Assembly (NCBI GenBank): GCA_963827155.1 | Contig: CAWGZV010000002.1 | Span: 3,472,001 to 3,536,000 of the forward strand | Direction: 5' to 3' | Source: UTCFX2 sp963827155 | GTDB lineage: Bacteria; Chloroflexota; Anaerolineae; Anaerolineales; UBA4823 | Length of the DNA stretch: 64,000 nt | Part shown: positions 1 to 8,778 of the stretch, one piece after another | How positions within the stretch are numbered: the first letter of the stretch is position 1 | Layout of the letters: each line of letters starts with the position of its first letter | The notes under the pieces: model-generated | Databases searched by the model: none | Seen by the model: the letters and a program-made list of their open reading frames with translations, nothing else | What the model was told of the DNA's origin: nothing | Position numbers and translations under genes: made by a program

Positions 1-552
1 GTTCACCCGGATATTGAATTCATGATTCTCCTTCTGCACGTATTCCCCGAAGTAGTTCAGAGCGTGCTTCGAAACCCCATAGACAGCTTCACCTTTCTCT
101 ACGTATTCCCCGGAATCGGAGCTGATATTAATGATATGCCCGCTTTTCTGGGCTCGCATCCCTGGCAGGACCGCTCGCATCAGCAGGGCTGCTGCCCGCA
201 GGTTCAGGTCCATCAACGTGTCCCAGCCCTCGGGGCTCAGCTCGTGCGCCGGGGCGGCTTCATACACCCCCGCGTTGTTGACCAGGATATCGATCTTGCC
301 GAAGCGCTCTAAAACCTTCTGGACCAGCCGTTCGGCTTCCTCTGGTATCGCGAGATCCGCCGGCAGCCCAAACCCTTCGCCGCCCGACTGCCGAATTTCT
401 TTTAATGTGCCCTCCAGCCTCTCCGGTCGGCGCCCGCAGACCGCGATTCTCACCCCCTCGCCAGCCAGCCTCAGTGCGATCGCCCGCCCGATCCCGCTCC
501 CTCCGCCGGTTACAATCGCGGTTTTCCCCTTCAGATTAACATCTCGCTCCAT
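1..552 (-). CDS. SDR-family oxidoreductase (3' end beyond window)
   Basis: The reverse strand reads from an ATG at 552 to the left edge without a stop, giving 184 residues of a short-chain dehydrogenase/reductase; the C-terminus is missing. Seen: the nucleotide-binding glycine motif TGGGSGIG near residue 15, NNAG near residue 92, and the catalytic S...YGVSK around residues 145-162. Family knowledge: NAD(P)-dependent oxidation or reduction of an alcohol/ketone, in the cytosol. The substrate cannot be predicted. It lies 11 bp after the sucrase/ferredoxin-like gene on the same strand and may be co-transcribed with it. Confidence 0.88.
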   Translation of the reverse strand, partial: MERDVNLKGKTAIVTGGGSGIGRAIALRLAGEGVRIAVCGRRPERLEGTLKEIRQSGGEGFGLPADLAIPEEAERLVQKVLERFGKIDILVNNAGVYEAAPAHELSPEGWDTLMDLNLRAAALLMRAVLPGMRAQKSGHIINISSDSGEYVEKGEAVYGVSKHALNYFGEYVQKENHEFNIRVN

Positions 553-563
553 GGTTGCTCCTG

Positions 564-1502
564 TCAATCAAATTTTACGAAATAGCGGGTCAGATGAGTT
601 TTTTTATCGAGCTGGCAGCTTTCGTACACTTCTTCAGCCCTCCGCCCCATCTCAACATTCAGGCGGAAGAACTTTCCGCTAGCCAGCCCGCGAAAAACCA
701 CCCGCCAGGTATCCGCCCCTGCTTCTTCGACACTCTCCAGACGGTATGCCTCCACTGCAGTCTCTCCGGTTTGGATCCGCAGAAATTCATCTGCAGCCTG
801 CGCCGCCGGTGGATATGCCGCCCGCCCGCGGAGTTTGGGCAGGTAGGCCTTCCCCGCTAATAAATGCTTCAAGAGCTCCCCGGCTTCTGCCGGCTCGACA
901 CGCCCATATACCAATCCATGCGGCAAGGCGATCACGTTGGCGGCAAAGCGATGCCCACCCTGGTGGGTGCTCTGCCAGACCAGCGGGGTCGGCTGGTCAT
1001 TCGAGGCTGCTTCCAGGGCGTTGAAGAGGGGGATGCCGTGCAGCGCGCAGCAGCGGTCGCGCCGACCGTTTGTGCAGACCAGGATGATAGGCTCCCAGCG
1101 CCGGAACGCCTGAAATTCGTCCGGCGCGTTGAAGACCATGGCGAAATCCAGCTCCAGCAGGCGATCATATGTTTCCAAATTGAATAAAAAAATCTCGGGC
1201 CGGGCTTCCCCGACGGAGCACAGGAACAGCCGGACCTGGTCCCCAGGGTCCCGTTCGTGTCCGGCGCGATTCGGGCGGTGGATCAGCAGCGCCTTGTGCT
1301 GCTTGTCGCTTTTGACCCAGCTTTGGATATGCGTCTTGATCGCCTCGGGCAGATCGCTTTCCTCGAGTGCTTTTCCGCCCCACGCCGCCCCATATTCAAG
1401 CAGCAGGTAGCGGCTTGTGGGGGTTGCGCTCCCGATCAGAGGCTCGCCAGCCTGGATGGATAACTCGGAACAGGTAGATTGGGCCGTGGGGGTTGGACCC
1501 AT
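564..1502 (-). CDS. Sucrase/ferredoxin-like family protein
   Basis: A 312-residue protein starting at the ATG at 1502, one base after the stop of the upstream methyltransferase gene; a longer reading to 1643 would overlap that gene and has no family-like sequence. Seen: CTNGRRDRCCALHG in the middle, followed about 30 residues later by HQGGHRFAANVIALP. These are the hallmark blocks of the sucraseferredoxin-like family, a thioredoxin-fold [2Fe-2S] group. The biochemical role of the family is poorly known. Tight spacing suggests an operon with the methyltransferase. Confidence 0.85.
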   Translation of the reverse strand: MGPTPTAQSTCSELSIQAGEPLIGSATPTSRYLLLEYGAAWGGKALEESDLPEAIKTHIQSWVKSDKQHKALLIHRPNRAGHERDPGDQVRLFLCSVGEARPEIFLFNLETYDRLLELDFAMVFNAPDEFQAFRRWEPIILVCTNGRRDRCCALHGIPLFNALEAASNDQPTPLVWQSTHQGGHRFAANVIALPHGLVYGRVEPAEAGELLKHLLAGKAYLPKLRGRAAYPPAAQAADEFLRIQTGETAVEAYRLESVEEAGADTWRVVFRGLASGKFFRLNVEMGRRAEEVYESCQLDKKTHLTRYFVKFD

Positions 1503-1503
1503 A

Positions 1504-2256
1504 TCAGGCCTTGAATTCAAACGGGCACAGCAGGTAGAGCGCCCATCCGAAATACTCCCGACCGAAGCGCATATATTCGTCCTGGCTCTCGTGGAGGTGC
1601 TGGACAACATCCGGCAGGTCAGGGTGCCCCGGGTTCTCCTCAATCCAGCCCATCAGCCCGTGCCAGTTGGCGGTCTCGTAGTGGTCCCATTCGTCCAGGC
1701 TGGAGTGCAGGATGTAGGTCACCTCTAATCCTGCCTTGCGGCAGAACTGCAGGAGCTTTGCCTCGCTCTGGAGGGCGGTCTGCTCCTGAGCCAGGTCCGG
1801 CGGGACGGCGTCCTTCAGCCAGTAGGCCTCACCGAGCAGGATCTTCCCACCGGGCTTGATCGCCCGCTTCAGCTCGCGCAGCGCTTCTTCAATGTTTTCC
1901 CAGACGAATGAGGCTCCAATGCAGGCTGCAAAATCGAAAGAACCGGCCTCGAAGGCGTACTCTGCCCCCTTGCCTTCGATGATCGAAATCCGGTCTTCCA
2001 GCCCCCTCTGGGCAATCTTGGCTCTGGCCCGCTGAACCGCCTTCGGTCGCAGCTCGATCCCAACGCCATCGATACCGAACGCATCCGCCCAAAGGACGAG
2101 CGGCTCGCCGTAACCGCAGCCAAACTCGATCAGGCGCTTTCCAGCCCGCATCCCCGCCCTCCGCCCGATCTCCACGATCTTCTCAGGGCTGGTCGGGTTG
2201 ATAAGCTCCATCGAGCGTTCGGCGATGTCTTTCAAGTCAAGGAAAGTCAAGCTCAT
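1504..2256 (-). CDS. Class I SAM-dependent methyltransferase
   Basis: 250 residues with a good Shine-Dalgarno (GGGAGG) upstream of the ATG at 2256. The N-terminal half carries the SAM-binding motif LIEFGCGYGEP near residue 42 and an acidic residue ending strand 2 (VGIELRP). The SFDFAACIGAS segment matches motif IV of the Rossmann methyltransferase fold. It resembles small-molecule methyltransferases (ubiE/cyclopropane-synthase-like). The C-terminus is rich in Trp/Tyr and does not identify the acceptor. The gene sits directly before the sucrase/ferredoxin-like gene, with a one-base gap. Confidence 0.82.
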   Translation of the reverse strand: MSLTFLDLKDIAERSMELINPTSPEKIVEIGRRAGMRAGKRLIEFGCGYGEPLVLWADAFGIDGVGIELRPKAVQRARAKIAQRGLEDRISIIEGKGAEYAFEAGSFDFAACIGASFVWENIEEALRELKRAIKPGGKILLGEAYWLKDAVPPDLAQEQTALQSEAKLLQFCRKAGLEVTYILHSSLDEWDHYETANWHGLMGWIEENPGHPDLPDVVQHLHESQDEYMRFGREYFGWALYLLCPFEFKA

Positions 2257-2280
2257 AGTAACCTCCCGTTATGAACAACC

Positions 2281-2301
2281 GGCGAGCGCATCGCGCTCGC
2301 C
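2281..2301 (-). terminator. GC-rich hairpin after ferritin gene
   Basis: A perfect 9-bp inverted repeat (GGCGAGCGC, loop ATC, GCGCTCGCC) lies between the ferritin stop and the methyltransferase start, all read on the minus strand. The following sequence is only weakly T-rich (GGTTGTTCAT), so it could be a partial terminator or an mRNA-stabilising hairpin. Confidence 0.45.
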
Positions 2302-2348
2302 AGCTTAGCTTCATTCTAATCTATCGGAGGCGAACCTCCCGCAGCCGG

Positions 2349-2837
2349 TCACTCGCCGCGCTTGCCGACGTGGTGGTCGATATTGATCAGCGTCCCCATC
2401 CGGTCTTCAACCATTTGAAGCTGGTCGACGATCAGGCCGGCATTCTTTTCTTCTTCCACCTGCTCGTTGATAAACCACTGCAGCATGGTCTGCGCCGGGT
2501 AATCCTTCACCTGCAGCGCGGTCTCGTACAGGGCGTAGATCATCGCAGTAACTTTCTTCTCGTGCTCCAGGACCATCTTGAAGACTTCCAGCGGAGTCCC
2601 GAATTCCTTCTGCGGTTTGTCGATCGCCAGCAGCTCGACGCGAGCCCCACGGTCGACAAGGAAATCGAAGAACTTCATGCCATGCTCGGTCTCTTCATTT
2701 GCCTGCATGCGGGTCCATTTGGCGAAGCCCGGCAGGCTCGCCGCTTCAAAGTGCGCCGACATCGCCAGGTAGAGATAGGCGGAATACAGCTCGTTCTTGA
2801 TCTGCTCGTTTATCGCTTTCACCAGTGTCTCGTTCAT
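2349..2837 (-). CDS. ftnA: Ferritin (non-haem, FtnA-type)
   Basis: 162 residues, the usual length for bacterial ferritin. Ferroxidase-site residues are recognisable: E16 (KNELYSAY), E49 and H52 (ANEETEHGMKFF), E93 (LEHEKK), Q126/E129 (NEQVEEE). Family knowledge: a 24-mer cage that oxidises Fe(II) and stores Fe(III) in the cytoplasm. A strong ribosome-binding site (TTGGAGGG) precedes the ATG at 2837. It is separated from the AT-rich restriction-modification block by about 220 bp in which no gene is seen. Iron storage fits a cell making many Fe-S enzymes, but that link is inference. Confidence 0.95.
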   Translation of the reverse strand: MNETLVKAINEQIKNELYSAYLYLAMSAHFEAASLPGFAKWTRMQANEETEHGMKFFDFLVDRGARVELLAIDKPQKEFGTPLEVFKMVLEHEKKVTAMIYALYETALQVKDYPAQTMLQWFINEQVEEEKNAGLIVDQLQMVEDRMGTLINIDHHVGKRGE

Positions 2838-3058
2838 ATTTCAAATCCCTCCAAGGATGATTGATTTGGTTGTGTAGGTTTGAGAATGACCTATATTTTA
2901 CCAGCGAAGGATTAATCCTGGATCAATAAAGGGATGCTGGATAATTCAGGAGTTCAAGAATATAATCTCGATGAATGGATTGGCAATATTTCTACCTCAA
3001 GTAATTAAATCTTAAACCGTTATTTGACATAGTTTAAGAATAGCCGGTGATGGTTGAT

Positions 3059-3830
3059 TCAGAATTTTGAGAAATAATCGTCAATTTCTGGTTTCATTAA
3101 AATTCCTACTCTTTCAAAACAGCTTAACAAATCTTCAAAAGTCTCATCCTTCCCCAAAAAGTCCCAAAACTCCTCAGCAACTTTCAATTCGTTTTCCAAA
3201 TCCAACATGCCTTTCATTGTCCATCTTTCATACGGCAAAGGATCATATGGATTATAAGGGATTGCTAAGTACGAATTAATATCAGCATCTGGCTCTCTTG
3301 CAAGGTACATTGCTACCCATTCTAATAATGTCCGTTTGTAATCTTTAAAATTACTGATATTAGGCTTGGCAGTTTTTATATCAAAAAGGTGGATTTTCCC
3401 ATCTAAATCTTGTAAAAATAAGTCGACTTTTAACTGTTTTAAGTGAATTCATCGGTTTTAGAGAACATACATTTCTAATCCTGTTAATTTCTTCCTCTTT
3501 GTCGGGATTTTTCCCAGTGCTTAGTTCGTTAAGAATATGTTGTATTTCATTTTGAGCTGATTCGCTAATTTGGTTCCCCACTTTGAATTGTTTTTCTGCT
3601 AATTGATAATGCAAATTTGCCAATATTTCAGCAATAGGTTCAAAGACAGATTTTCCAAAAGTTGTGTTAAGCGATTGAATAAAAGAGTACAGAGCCATTC
3701 GATCTCTACCTAACAATCTATAGTGAAATGGCATGCTCTTCGTTTCTGGTTTGTAGTTTTTAAATTTTTGCCTAAGGGTTGTTTTTATTGTTGCTTCGAC
3801 CTGATTACATTGAGCATCTGTCAATGGCAT
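3059..3830 (-). pseudogene. TdeIII-like type II restriction endonuclease, frame-broken
   Basis: Two reading frames join into one 256-residue protein if one base is removed from the TTTT run at 3428-3431 (AAAA on the coding strand). The N-terminal part contains KSMPFHYRLLGRDRMALYSF. The joined region reads VDLFLQD...IHLFDIKTAKPN, which looks like the D...(D/E)xK catalytic core of PD-(D/E)XK nucleases. The C-terminal part ends KPEIDDYFSKF. From memory this resembles the TdeIII family; the assignment is moderately sure. AAGGAGG precedes the ATG at 3830, which overlaps the end of the methyltransferase gene by 10 bp. The region is strikingly AT-rich compared with its surroundings, suggesting transfer. 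The break may be real decay or a sequencing indel. Confidence 0.68.
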
Positions 3831-5430
3831 CTATTCCTCCTTAAGATAAAAAATTGTCTCTGAGAAAGCCCTTGAACGATCTTTTTCATCCGGTTTAATA
3901 CCGGCCGAACAAAACGATCTACAATTCTCATATGTGCAAACTTAGCAATTTCTGGATAAAGATTGAATTTGTCATTTGCAACTAAAAAAATCTCGTAATC
4001 ATTATCGAGATGTTTTCGATTGTTTACTAGTACATTAGCAATACCCTTTACATAAGAATCCCTTGCGTCTTTACCCTGACCTTTTGAAAGAGGACCAATT
4101 TCTAACTCATCTTTCCTGTCGAAACCGAAAATCTCATATGCATAGGCATGTTGGTCGTGGTAATCAATCAATCCCACATATGGTGGACTGCTAAAGATAC
4201 CTTTTATCTTCTGCTTTGATAATAATTCTGAAAATCTCAAATTCCTTTTCTTGATTTCTTCAAATATGTTAATCGTCCTACTATCACCGGTCAAACAAAT
4301 TTGATGTGTATGAGTTCTCAAACGGTCGAATTCTCTTATTCGAGTTAGTGTGTCAATGGAGTATCTTTGCCACCATCCAGAAATGGAGAATATGGGTTTG
4401 CATATCTTTCCATGCTTTTTACAGTAGTATGTTGTTGTTATTGGTTCCTTTGAGTACCGAGATCAGCGTGGGTGGTTGCTCTGCAGGATCGGACGGCTCT
4501 GCTCAGGATAATTGCTAATAACTTCTTGACCTCCTTATCATCAATTTTTGATATTTCATTGAATAGGAAATCAATTTCCTTACGAACTGGGAGTAAAAAC
4601 CACTTCCCAAGAAAATTACCGTTATGATCCTGATTGATTATGAGATCATACTTATTTACTAGCCCCCAATAATTGGTCAAAAATTCCTGTTCCTTTTTTC
4701 TGGAATATTGGCTTTCATTGATTTCCCCTAAAGCTACTTTTCTTCTGTATTCTGGAGTTGGGAAATTATTGTTATTAAAAATCGATAAATCTGCAAGAAG
4801 TTCTTCTTCGAATGCGACATTCCTGTTACTCTTCTGATATACATTAAGGTCATGTGTAATTTTGGTAATATTTTCCTGTATTTTATTCAAGTCATGTAGA
4901 TTGATTTTTACATTGCTTATCATTGCATTGAATGCTGAGATATCAATACCGATAGCATGAATACCTAGCTCATTCGCTTGCACCAAAGTTGTTCCGCTAC
5001 CGCAAAAAGGGTCAAGAACGATATCGCCTTTATTGAAGAATATTTTTTTCTTATGGTCGTCAATATGTGTATCCAAAAAGTATTCGACTAATTGGGGAAT
5101 GAATTTTCCTTTGTACGGATGCAATCTGTGTACATGTTTAGTTCTTTCTAACTTTTTATATTCCTCGAAGGAAAGGCGCCAGTTTAAATCCATTCCCAAT
5201 TTCTTTTTCCACTGTTTTTCTTTATCTAATGAATCATAATATTTTTGAAGTTCATTGATGTCTACTAATGGATTCCCGTCACTTCCAAATCTCTTGATTC
5301 GTCCATATTGAAGCAAGTAGGAAATATTAGAAATAGTGACCTTTTTATTTACATAATTACTAGCCCAGTTACTAGCCTCTCGAAGATTTCTTAACTGCTT
5401 GTTGTTTTCAAACATAGGTACTTGTTCCAT
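3821..5430 (-). pseudogene. DNA methyltransferase partner of the RM pair, frame-broken
   Basis: Two reading frames make one 536-residue protein if a base is restored near 4456-4460. The N-terminal two-thirds holds the SAM motif LDPFCGSGTTLVQANELG and the upstream HPYKGKFIPQLVEYF typical of N4/N6 modification enzymes. After the break the frame continues through a Lys/Cys-rich stretch and reaches FSSPPYVGLIDYHDQ, the SPPY catalytic motif. The order FxGxG then SPPY indicates an amino-methyltransferase. AGGAGAAATTA precedes the ATG at 5430. It partners the restriction nuclease just downstream. Low GC content and codon use differ from the flanks. Confidence 0.75.
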
Positions 5431-5549
5431 TAATTTCTCCTATTCGACTGATAGATCAGAAAGATTTGCTGCCCAAAGATGGATTATTCTTTCCGATAAA
5501 GATTTAATTTTTGTTTAAGTGTATGAATTCAATTATACTAAGCCTTCCA

Positions 5550-5765
5550 TTAGTTGAAAAATCTTAAAACCATAGCCTTCTCATCAGCACTTCCTCCCGC
5601 TTGCCAGACCTTTTCGTCATATCTCTTTGTCCATACCTGCAGCGGCATCGGAATCCCCCAACCCAGCAGCTGCAGCCCCTGCTTCGGCACTTCACCAAAT
5701 AATAATTCAAGCTTGCAGTCCACAAATAAGCCGGAGGTGTCGAGCATGGGTCGTGCGTCGATGAT
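5550..5765 (-). pseudogene. Orphan HerA-like C-terminal fragment
   Basis: About 70 codons on the minus strand encode LLGWGIPMPLQVWTKRYDEK near the end, closely matching LLGWGMPMPLPVRTRRYDEK at the C-terminus of the intact HerA-like ATPase encoded at 6257-7975. No ATPase domain precedes it; the upstream residues (ARPMLDTSGLFVDC) are unrelated. It abuts the truncated AbiEii fragment. It is most simply a remnant of a duplicated or replaced HerA gene left after insertion or deletion around a toxin-antitoxin module. Confidence 0.6.
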
Positions 5766-5933
5766 TCAATGAGCGCTTACCAACCACTCATCTTCAATAG
5801 AGCGCCGGTGGCGGAGATAAATGGATAGTGTTGTCCCGCCGCCCAGGTAAAAATGGCGTTCGAGGGCGACTGGCGCGAGACCCCGCAGAACTTCAAGCTG
5901 CGGCGCGGTCAGACTATCCGGATAGAAATTCAT
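5766..5933 (-). pseudogene. Truncated AbiEii/AbiGii-type nucleotidyltransferase toxin
   Basis: 55 residues beginning MNFYPDSLTAPQLEVLRGLA and continuing to YLGGGTTLSIYLRHRRS, the characteristic N-terminus of AbiEii-like nucleotidyltransferases (GG-T and HRRS...D blocks). Full-length family members are roughly 200-300 residues, so most of the catalytic domain is missing. The ATG at 5933 overlaps the stop of the upstream DUF6922-like gene (ATGA), the usual organisation of these pairs. The HerA tail fragment begins right after its stop. Presumed non-functional. Confidence 0.65.
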
Positions 5934-6253
5934 GGCTGCACTCTGCTTTCCCACGGGCTATTCTTCACCTGGGCGATCCAACGATCGACATCTTGACCAG
6001 GCAGATCGAGAATCAATTCCCAGAACCGAAGCTGGCGGGGGTTCAATTGGCTGCTGGAATGCGCCAACAGCCAGAGGCGCAGCGCTTCATCTCCCCATGA
6101 AGCACGCAGCCAACAGATGGCCGACCAATCGCCGGACTGCAGGATGCGCCGCACGATGAAATCGCGGTCGCCCTCCCAATCCAGATCGATGAAATCCTGA
6201 TCCCAGAACAATGGACGGAGCATTTCGGGTAAGGAAATAGGAAGAGCACTCAA
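5930..6253 (-). CDS. DUF6922-like partner of AbiEii module
   Basis: 107 residues with LFWDQDFIDLDWEGDRDFIV and RRILQSGDWSAICWLR, followed by LNPRQLRFWELILDLP. This pattern recalls the small proteins (DUF6922-like) encoded directly before AbiEii-type nucleotidyltransferases, probably the antitoxin side of a type IV-like toxin-antitoxin pair. The recognition is from family memory. It starts 3 bp after the HerA gene ends and overlaps the truncated toxin fragment by 4 bp. With the toxin truncated it may be an orphan. Confidence 0.6.
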   Translation of the reverse strand: MSALPISLPEMLRPLFWDQDFIDLDWEGDRDFIVRRILQSGDWSAICWLRASWGDEALRLWLLAHSSSQLNPRQLRFWELILDLPGQDVDRWIAQVKNSPWESRVQP

Positions 6254-6256
6254 GGT

Positions 6257-7975
6257 TTAAAAACCCATCCCCTTCATCAGCTCTTCCTCGGTCTTCCTCC
6301 CGCTTCCCAGCACATCTTCCCAGAACTTTTCGTCATACCGCCTCGTCCGCACCGGCAGCGGCATCGGCATCCCCCAACCCAGCAGCAGGGCTTCCTCCTT
6401 TGGCTGCAGCCGCGCCAGCATCCCGCGCAGCGTTTCTCTGCCCGCCAACCCGGAAAGCACAGCATGGATGTCGTCCTCGTCCCCCAGCCAGCCCGAGACC
6501 CGCGTCCCTAACTGCGACATGACCTCGTCGTAGATCTGCGATGGACGCTGGTCGATCACCAGCAGGGTGACATAATATTTGCGCAGCTCGCGGGCGATCT
6601 GGCTGAAGGTCGTCTGGGATGCCATCTCTCGGTTCAAAAGCTTGTGGGCCTCTTCCAGCACGATAACCAGAGGCCGTGGTTCCTGCTCGCCCTTTGTGCG
6701 GAAGCGGTTGGTGCGCTGCTCCCAGGCTCCCTGGATCCGGCGGGTCAGCAGGTTGCAGACCAGCAGGTAGTCCAGGTCGCTGTCAAACTCCCCGAAGGAG
6801 AGCACGATATGCTGGCCAGCCTCCAGCGCCTTGAGGATCTCGCCCAGCGTGTCGGCAGCCGGCTTCTCCACGATATAGCGGCGTTCATACACCCGGCTGA
6901 GCTTAGACCGCAGCCCCTCCGCGGCCATCACGTTCACTCCGGTCCTGTTTGCCCATTCTGCCACGCTGTCTGGGGCGGGGTATTTCTTTCCGTTCTCATC
7001 TGTGAAAGTCGCCCCGACCTTCATCTCTTTGAATTCTCGAAACCAACTCTCCGCGCCAAAGGTGCTCACCAGCGCGTCCAGTGTGGTGGGCGTGGTCTCT
7101 TTCAGGTTCAGCTCGCGAGTCAGCAGCTCGATGTCCGCCGGTTGGATGTCGCCCATTGCGATCTCCAGGTTGAAATCCGGCGGCTGACCGCGGATCACTG
7201 CCCCAGGTCCAAGCCCAACCACTCGCACCTTCGCTGGGAATTTGGTGCGCAGCCCGACCACCCTGGCCTGGGTGTCTGAGGCGATATCGTCGTAACCGTA
7301 TTCATTGTGCATGTCGAACACCAGCAGGGAGTTATGGTCGTGTTTGATGAGTCCTGCCAGGATGATGCGGGTCAGGAAGGATTTGCCCGTTCCAGTCGCT
7401 CCAAAGATCCCCGAAGAGCGCTGCACAAAGCGATCCATGTCGAGGCAAACCGGGTGACCCTGCTCTCTGGTATACCCAATCACAAAATTCTGCTTTTCCT
7501 TTGGATCACCGAAGATCTCGGCGATGTCGCCCGGCGAGGCCATGCGCACCAAGGCGTGGTGCGGAGGGATGGTTTTCACAGGAAGGGGGCGCGGCTGTTC
7601 GCGCAGCTTCAGGTCAATCTCTTCCCACCAGCGGGCATACTCGGGCGAGTCGGGTGAAGGTCCACGATCCAGCATCAGCGCCGGCAGGATTTCCAGGTTG
7701 GTGAACAGGGTCTGTCCGTGCAGTAGCTTTGCCAGCCCGGGCGGCAGGCGCTGCTCACTCTGCTCGTCAGCGAAGCGCGGGTCGGTTGCCCCAAGCTGCA
7801 AGTCGGTCACCAGCCCGTAGAATAGCCATTCGCGGCTCTCGATTACCACGAATCCGCCCTCCTGCACCTGGTGGGAAGGCACTGTCAGGCGCACCTTCAG
7901 GTTTTCCTTCAGCCCGCCTCCAACCAGGTAGCCGATCACCTGACTCGGGTCGTCAGCAAAATTTGCAGGGCTCAC
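6257..7975 (-). CDS. HerA-like DNA-translocating ATPase (DUF87)
   Basis: 572 residues. Seen: an N-terminal beta-rich region, Walker A GIFGATGTGKS around residue 195, Walker B LVIVLEEAHKLL around residue 445, and DQRPSQIYDEVMSQLGTRV downstream, typical of the HerA/FtsK-like hexameric ATPase family. HerA works with NurA to resect DNA ends in archaea and some bacteria; related pairs also serve in defence. Its start overlaps the preceding 206-residue HAS-barrel-like gene by 4 bp, and NurA is encoded one gene further upstream, so the three look like one functional unit. The C-terminal tail is duplicated at 5550-5765. Confidence 0.88.
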   Translation of the reverse strand: MSPANFADDPSQVIGYLVGGGLKENLKVRLTVPSHQVQEGGFVVIESREWLFYGLVTDLQLGATDPRFADEQSEQRLPPGLAKLLHGQTLFTNLEILPALMLDRGPSPDSPEYARWWEEIDLKLREQPRPLPVKTIPPHHALVRMASPGDIAEIFGDPKEKQNFVIGYTREQGHPVCLDMDRFVQRSSGIFGATGTGKSFLTRIILAGLIKHDHNSLLVFDMHNEYGYDDIASDTQARVVGLRTKFPAKVRVVGLGPGAVIRGQPPDFNLEIAMGDIQPADIELLTRELNLKETTPTTLDALVSTFGAESWFREFKEMKVGATFTDENGKKYPAPDSVAEWANRTGVNVMAAEGLRSKLSRVYERRYIVEKPAADTLGEILKALEAGQHIVLSFGEFDSDLDYLLVCNLLTRRIQGAWEQRTNRFRTKGEQEPRPLVIVLEEAHKLLNREMASQTTFSQIARELRKYYVTLLVIDQRPSQIYDEVMSQLGTRVSGWLGDEDDIHAVLSGLAGRETLRGMLARLQPKEEALLLGWGMPMPLPVRTRRYDEKFWEDVLGSGRKTEEELMKGMGF

Positions 7976-8592
7976 GGCTCCACCTCCCTCGGATACACTT
8001 CGCTCACGGCGCTGAGCACGTTCATTAATACGGCATAGTCATCGCGCAGCAGTACGATCAGCTCCTGGGTGGCCTGGTTCAGCCAGTCTGGGTTTCCGCG
8101 CTGCACCTGCGCCTGCTGTGCCATCTGCAGGTGCGCCGCCAGCAGCTCCCCTCGCGGCAGTTCTTCCGCCTGGAGCACATGGCGGAAGTAGCCGAAATGC
8201 CCCGAAATGGTAAACTCTGCCAGCTCACCCGCATCGCACAGGTAGATCTCGCTCAGGCTGAGGGCTGGACGCGGTGGTAGCATATGAGAAATCCGACCTG
8301 CCTGGCGGTAGCCCACTGCCAGCACGCTCATTTCAAGCGGTACGTTGCGGTTCATCCGGTTGTCGTTGATCACGCTGGCCTCCACACCAACGGCGCTGAC
8401 GAGCTGGCGCACAAGCCCATCGTCGTCGATGTGGATATCGTGGATCAGCCCGAAGATCCCATAATCTTCACTGAGAGGGGCTTTTACCAGCGCCCCAAAA
8501 GACGGGCTTTCCAGCTGGCTGACCCGGCAGCCCACCACGAAGCCACTTGTGCCAGCCCGCAGCAGCCTCCCGATCTCGATCGCCTGGCTCAT
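7972..8592 (-). CDS. HAS-barrel-like accessory protein of HerA/NurA operon
   Basis: 206 residues, GAGAGAGGTG ribosome site before the ATG at 8592, and a 4-bp overlap with the HerA gene. The N-terminus (LLRAGTSGFVVGCRV...GALVKAP) resembles the small beta-barrel (HAS-barrel) normally fused to the front of HerA ATPases. The rest is helix-rich and unrecognised. I infer that it is a companion of HerA, perhaps controlling assembly on DNA; no enzymatic motif is seen. Confidence 0.6.
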   Translation of the reverse strand: MSQAIEIGRLLRAGTSGFVVGCRVSQLESPSFGALVKAPLSEDYGIFGLIHDIHIDDDGLVRQLVSAVGVEASVINDNRMNRNVPLEMSVLAVGYRQAGRISHMLPPRPALSLSEIYLCDAGELAEFTISGHFGYFRHVLQAEELPRGELLAAHLQMAQQAQVQRGNPDWLNQATQELIVLLRDDYAVLMNVLSAVSEVYPREVEP

Positions 8593-8778
8593 AAATCACC
8601 TCTCTCTTTGCTGCCCGCAAAATTTCCCATTCTCATAGGTCAGGGCAGGGCTCATCAATCTCAAAACCGATTTGGTAAAGCACCAGACAAGCGATCTGGA
8701 TGCTTTGCATATTCATTATTTAGAACCCTGGCTCCATTCGAGCTTCAGCGAAGGAGCATTTAGAATACGTCTGTCCAA

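Noticed and set aside
5550..5747. Independent small gene
   Set aside because: Its end copies the HerA C-terminal tail and it lacks a ribosome site or complete domain; treated as a fragment.
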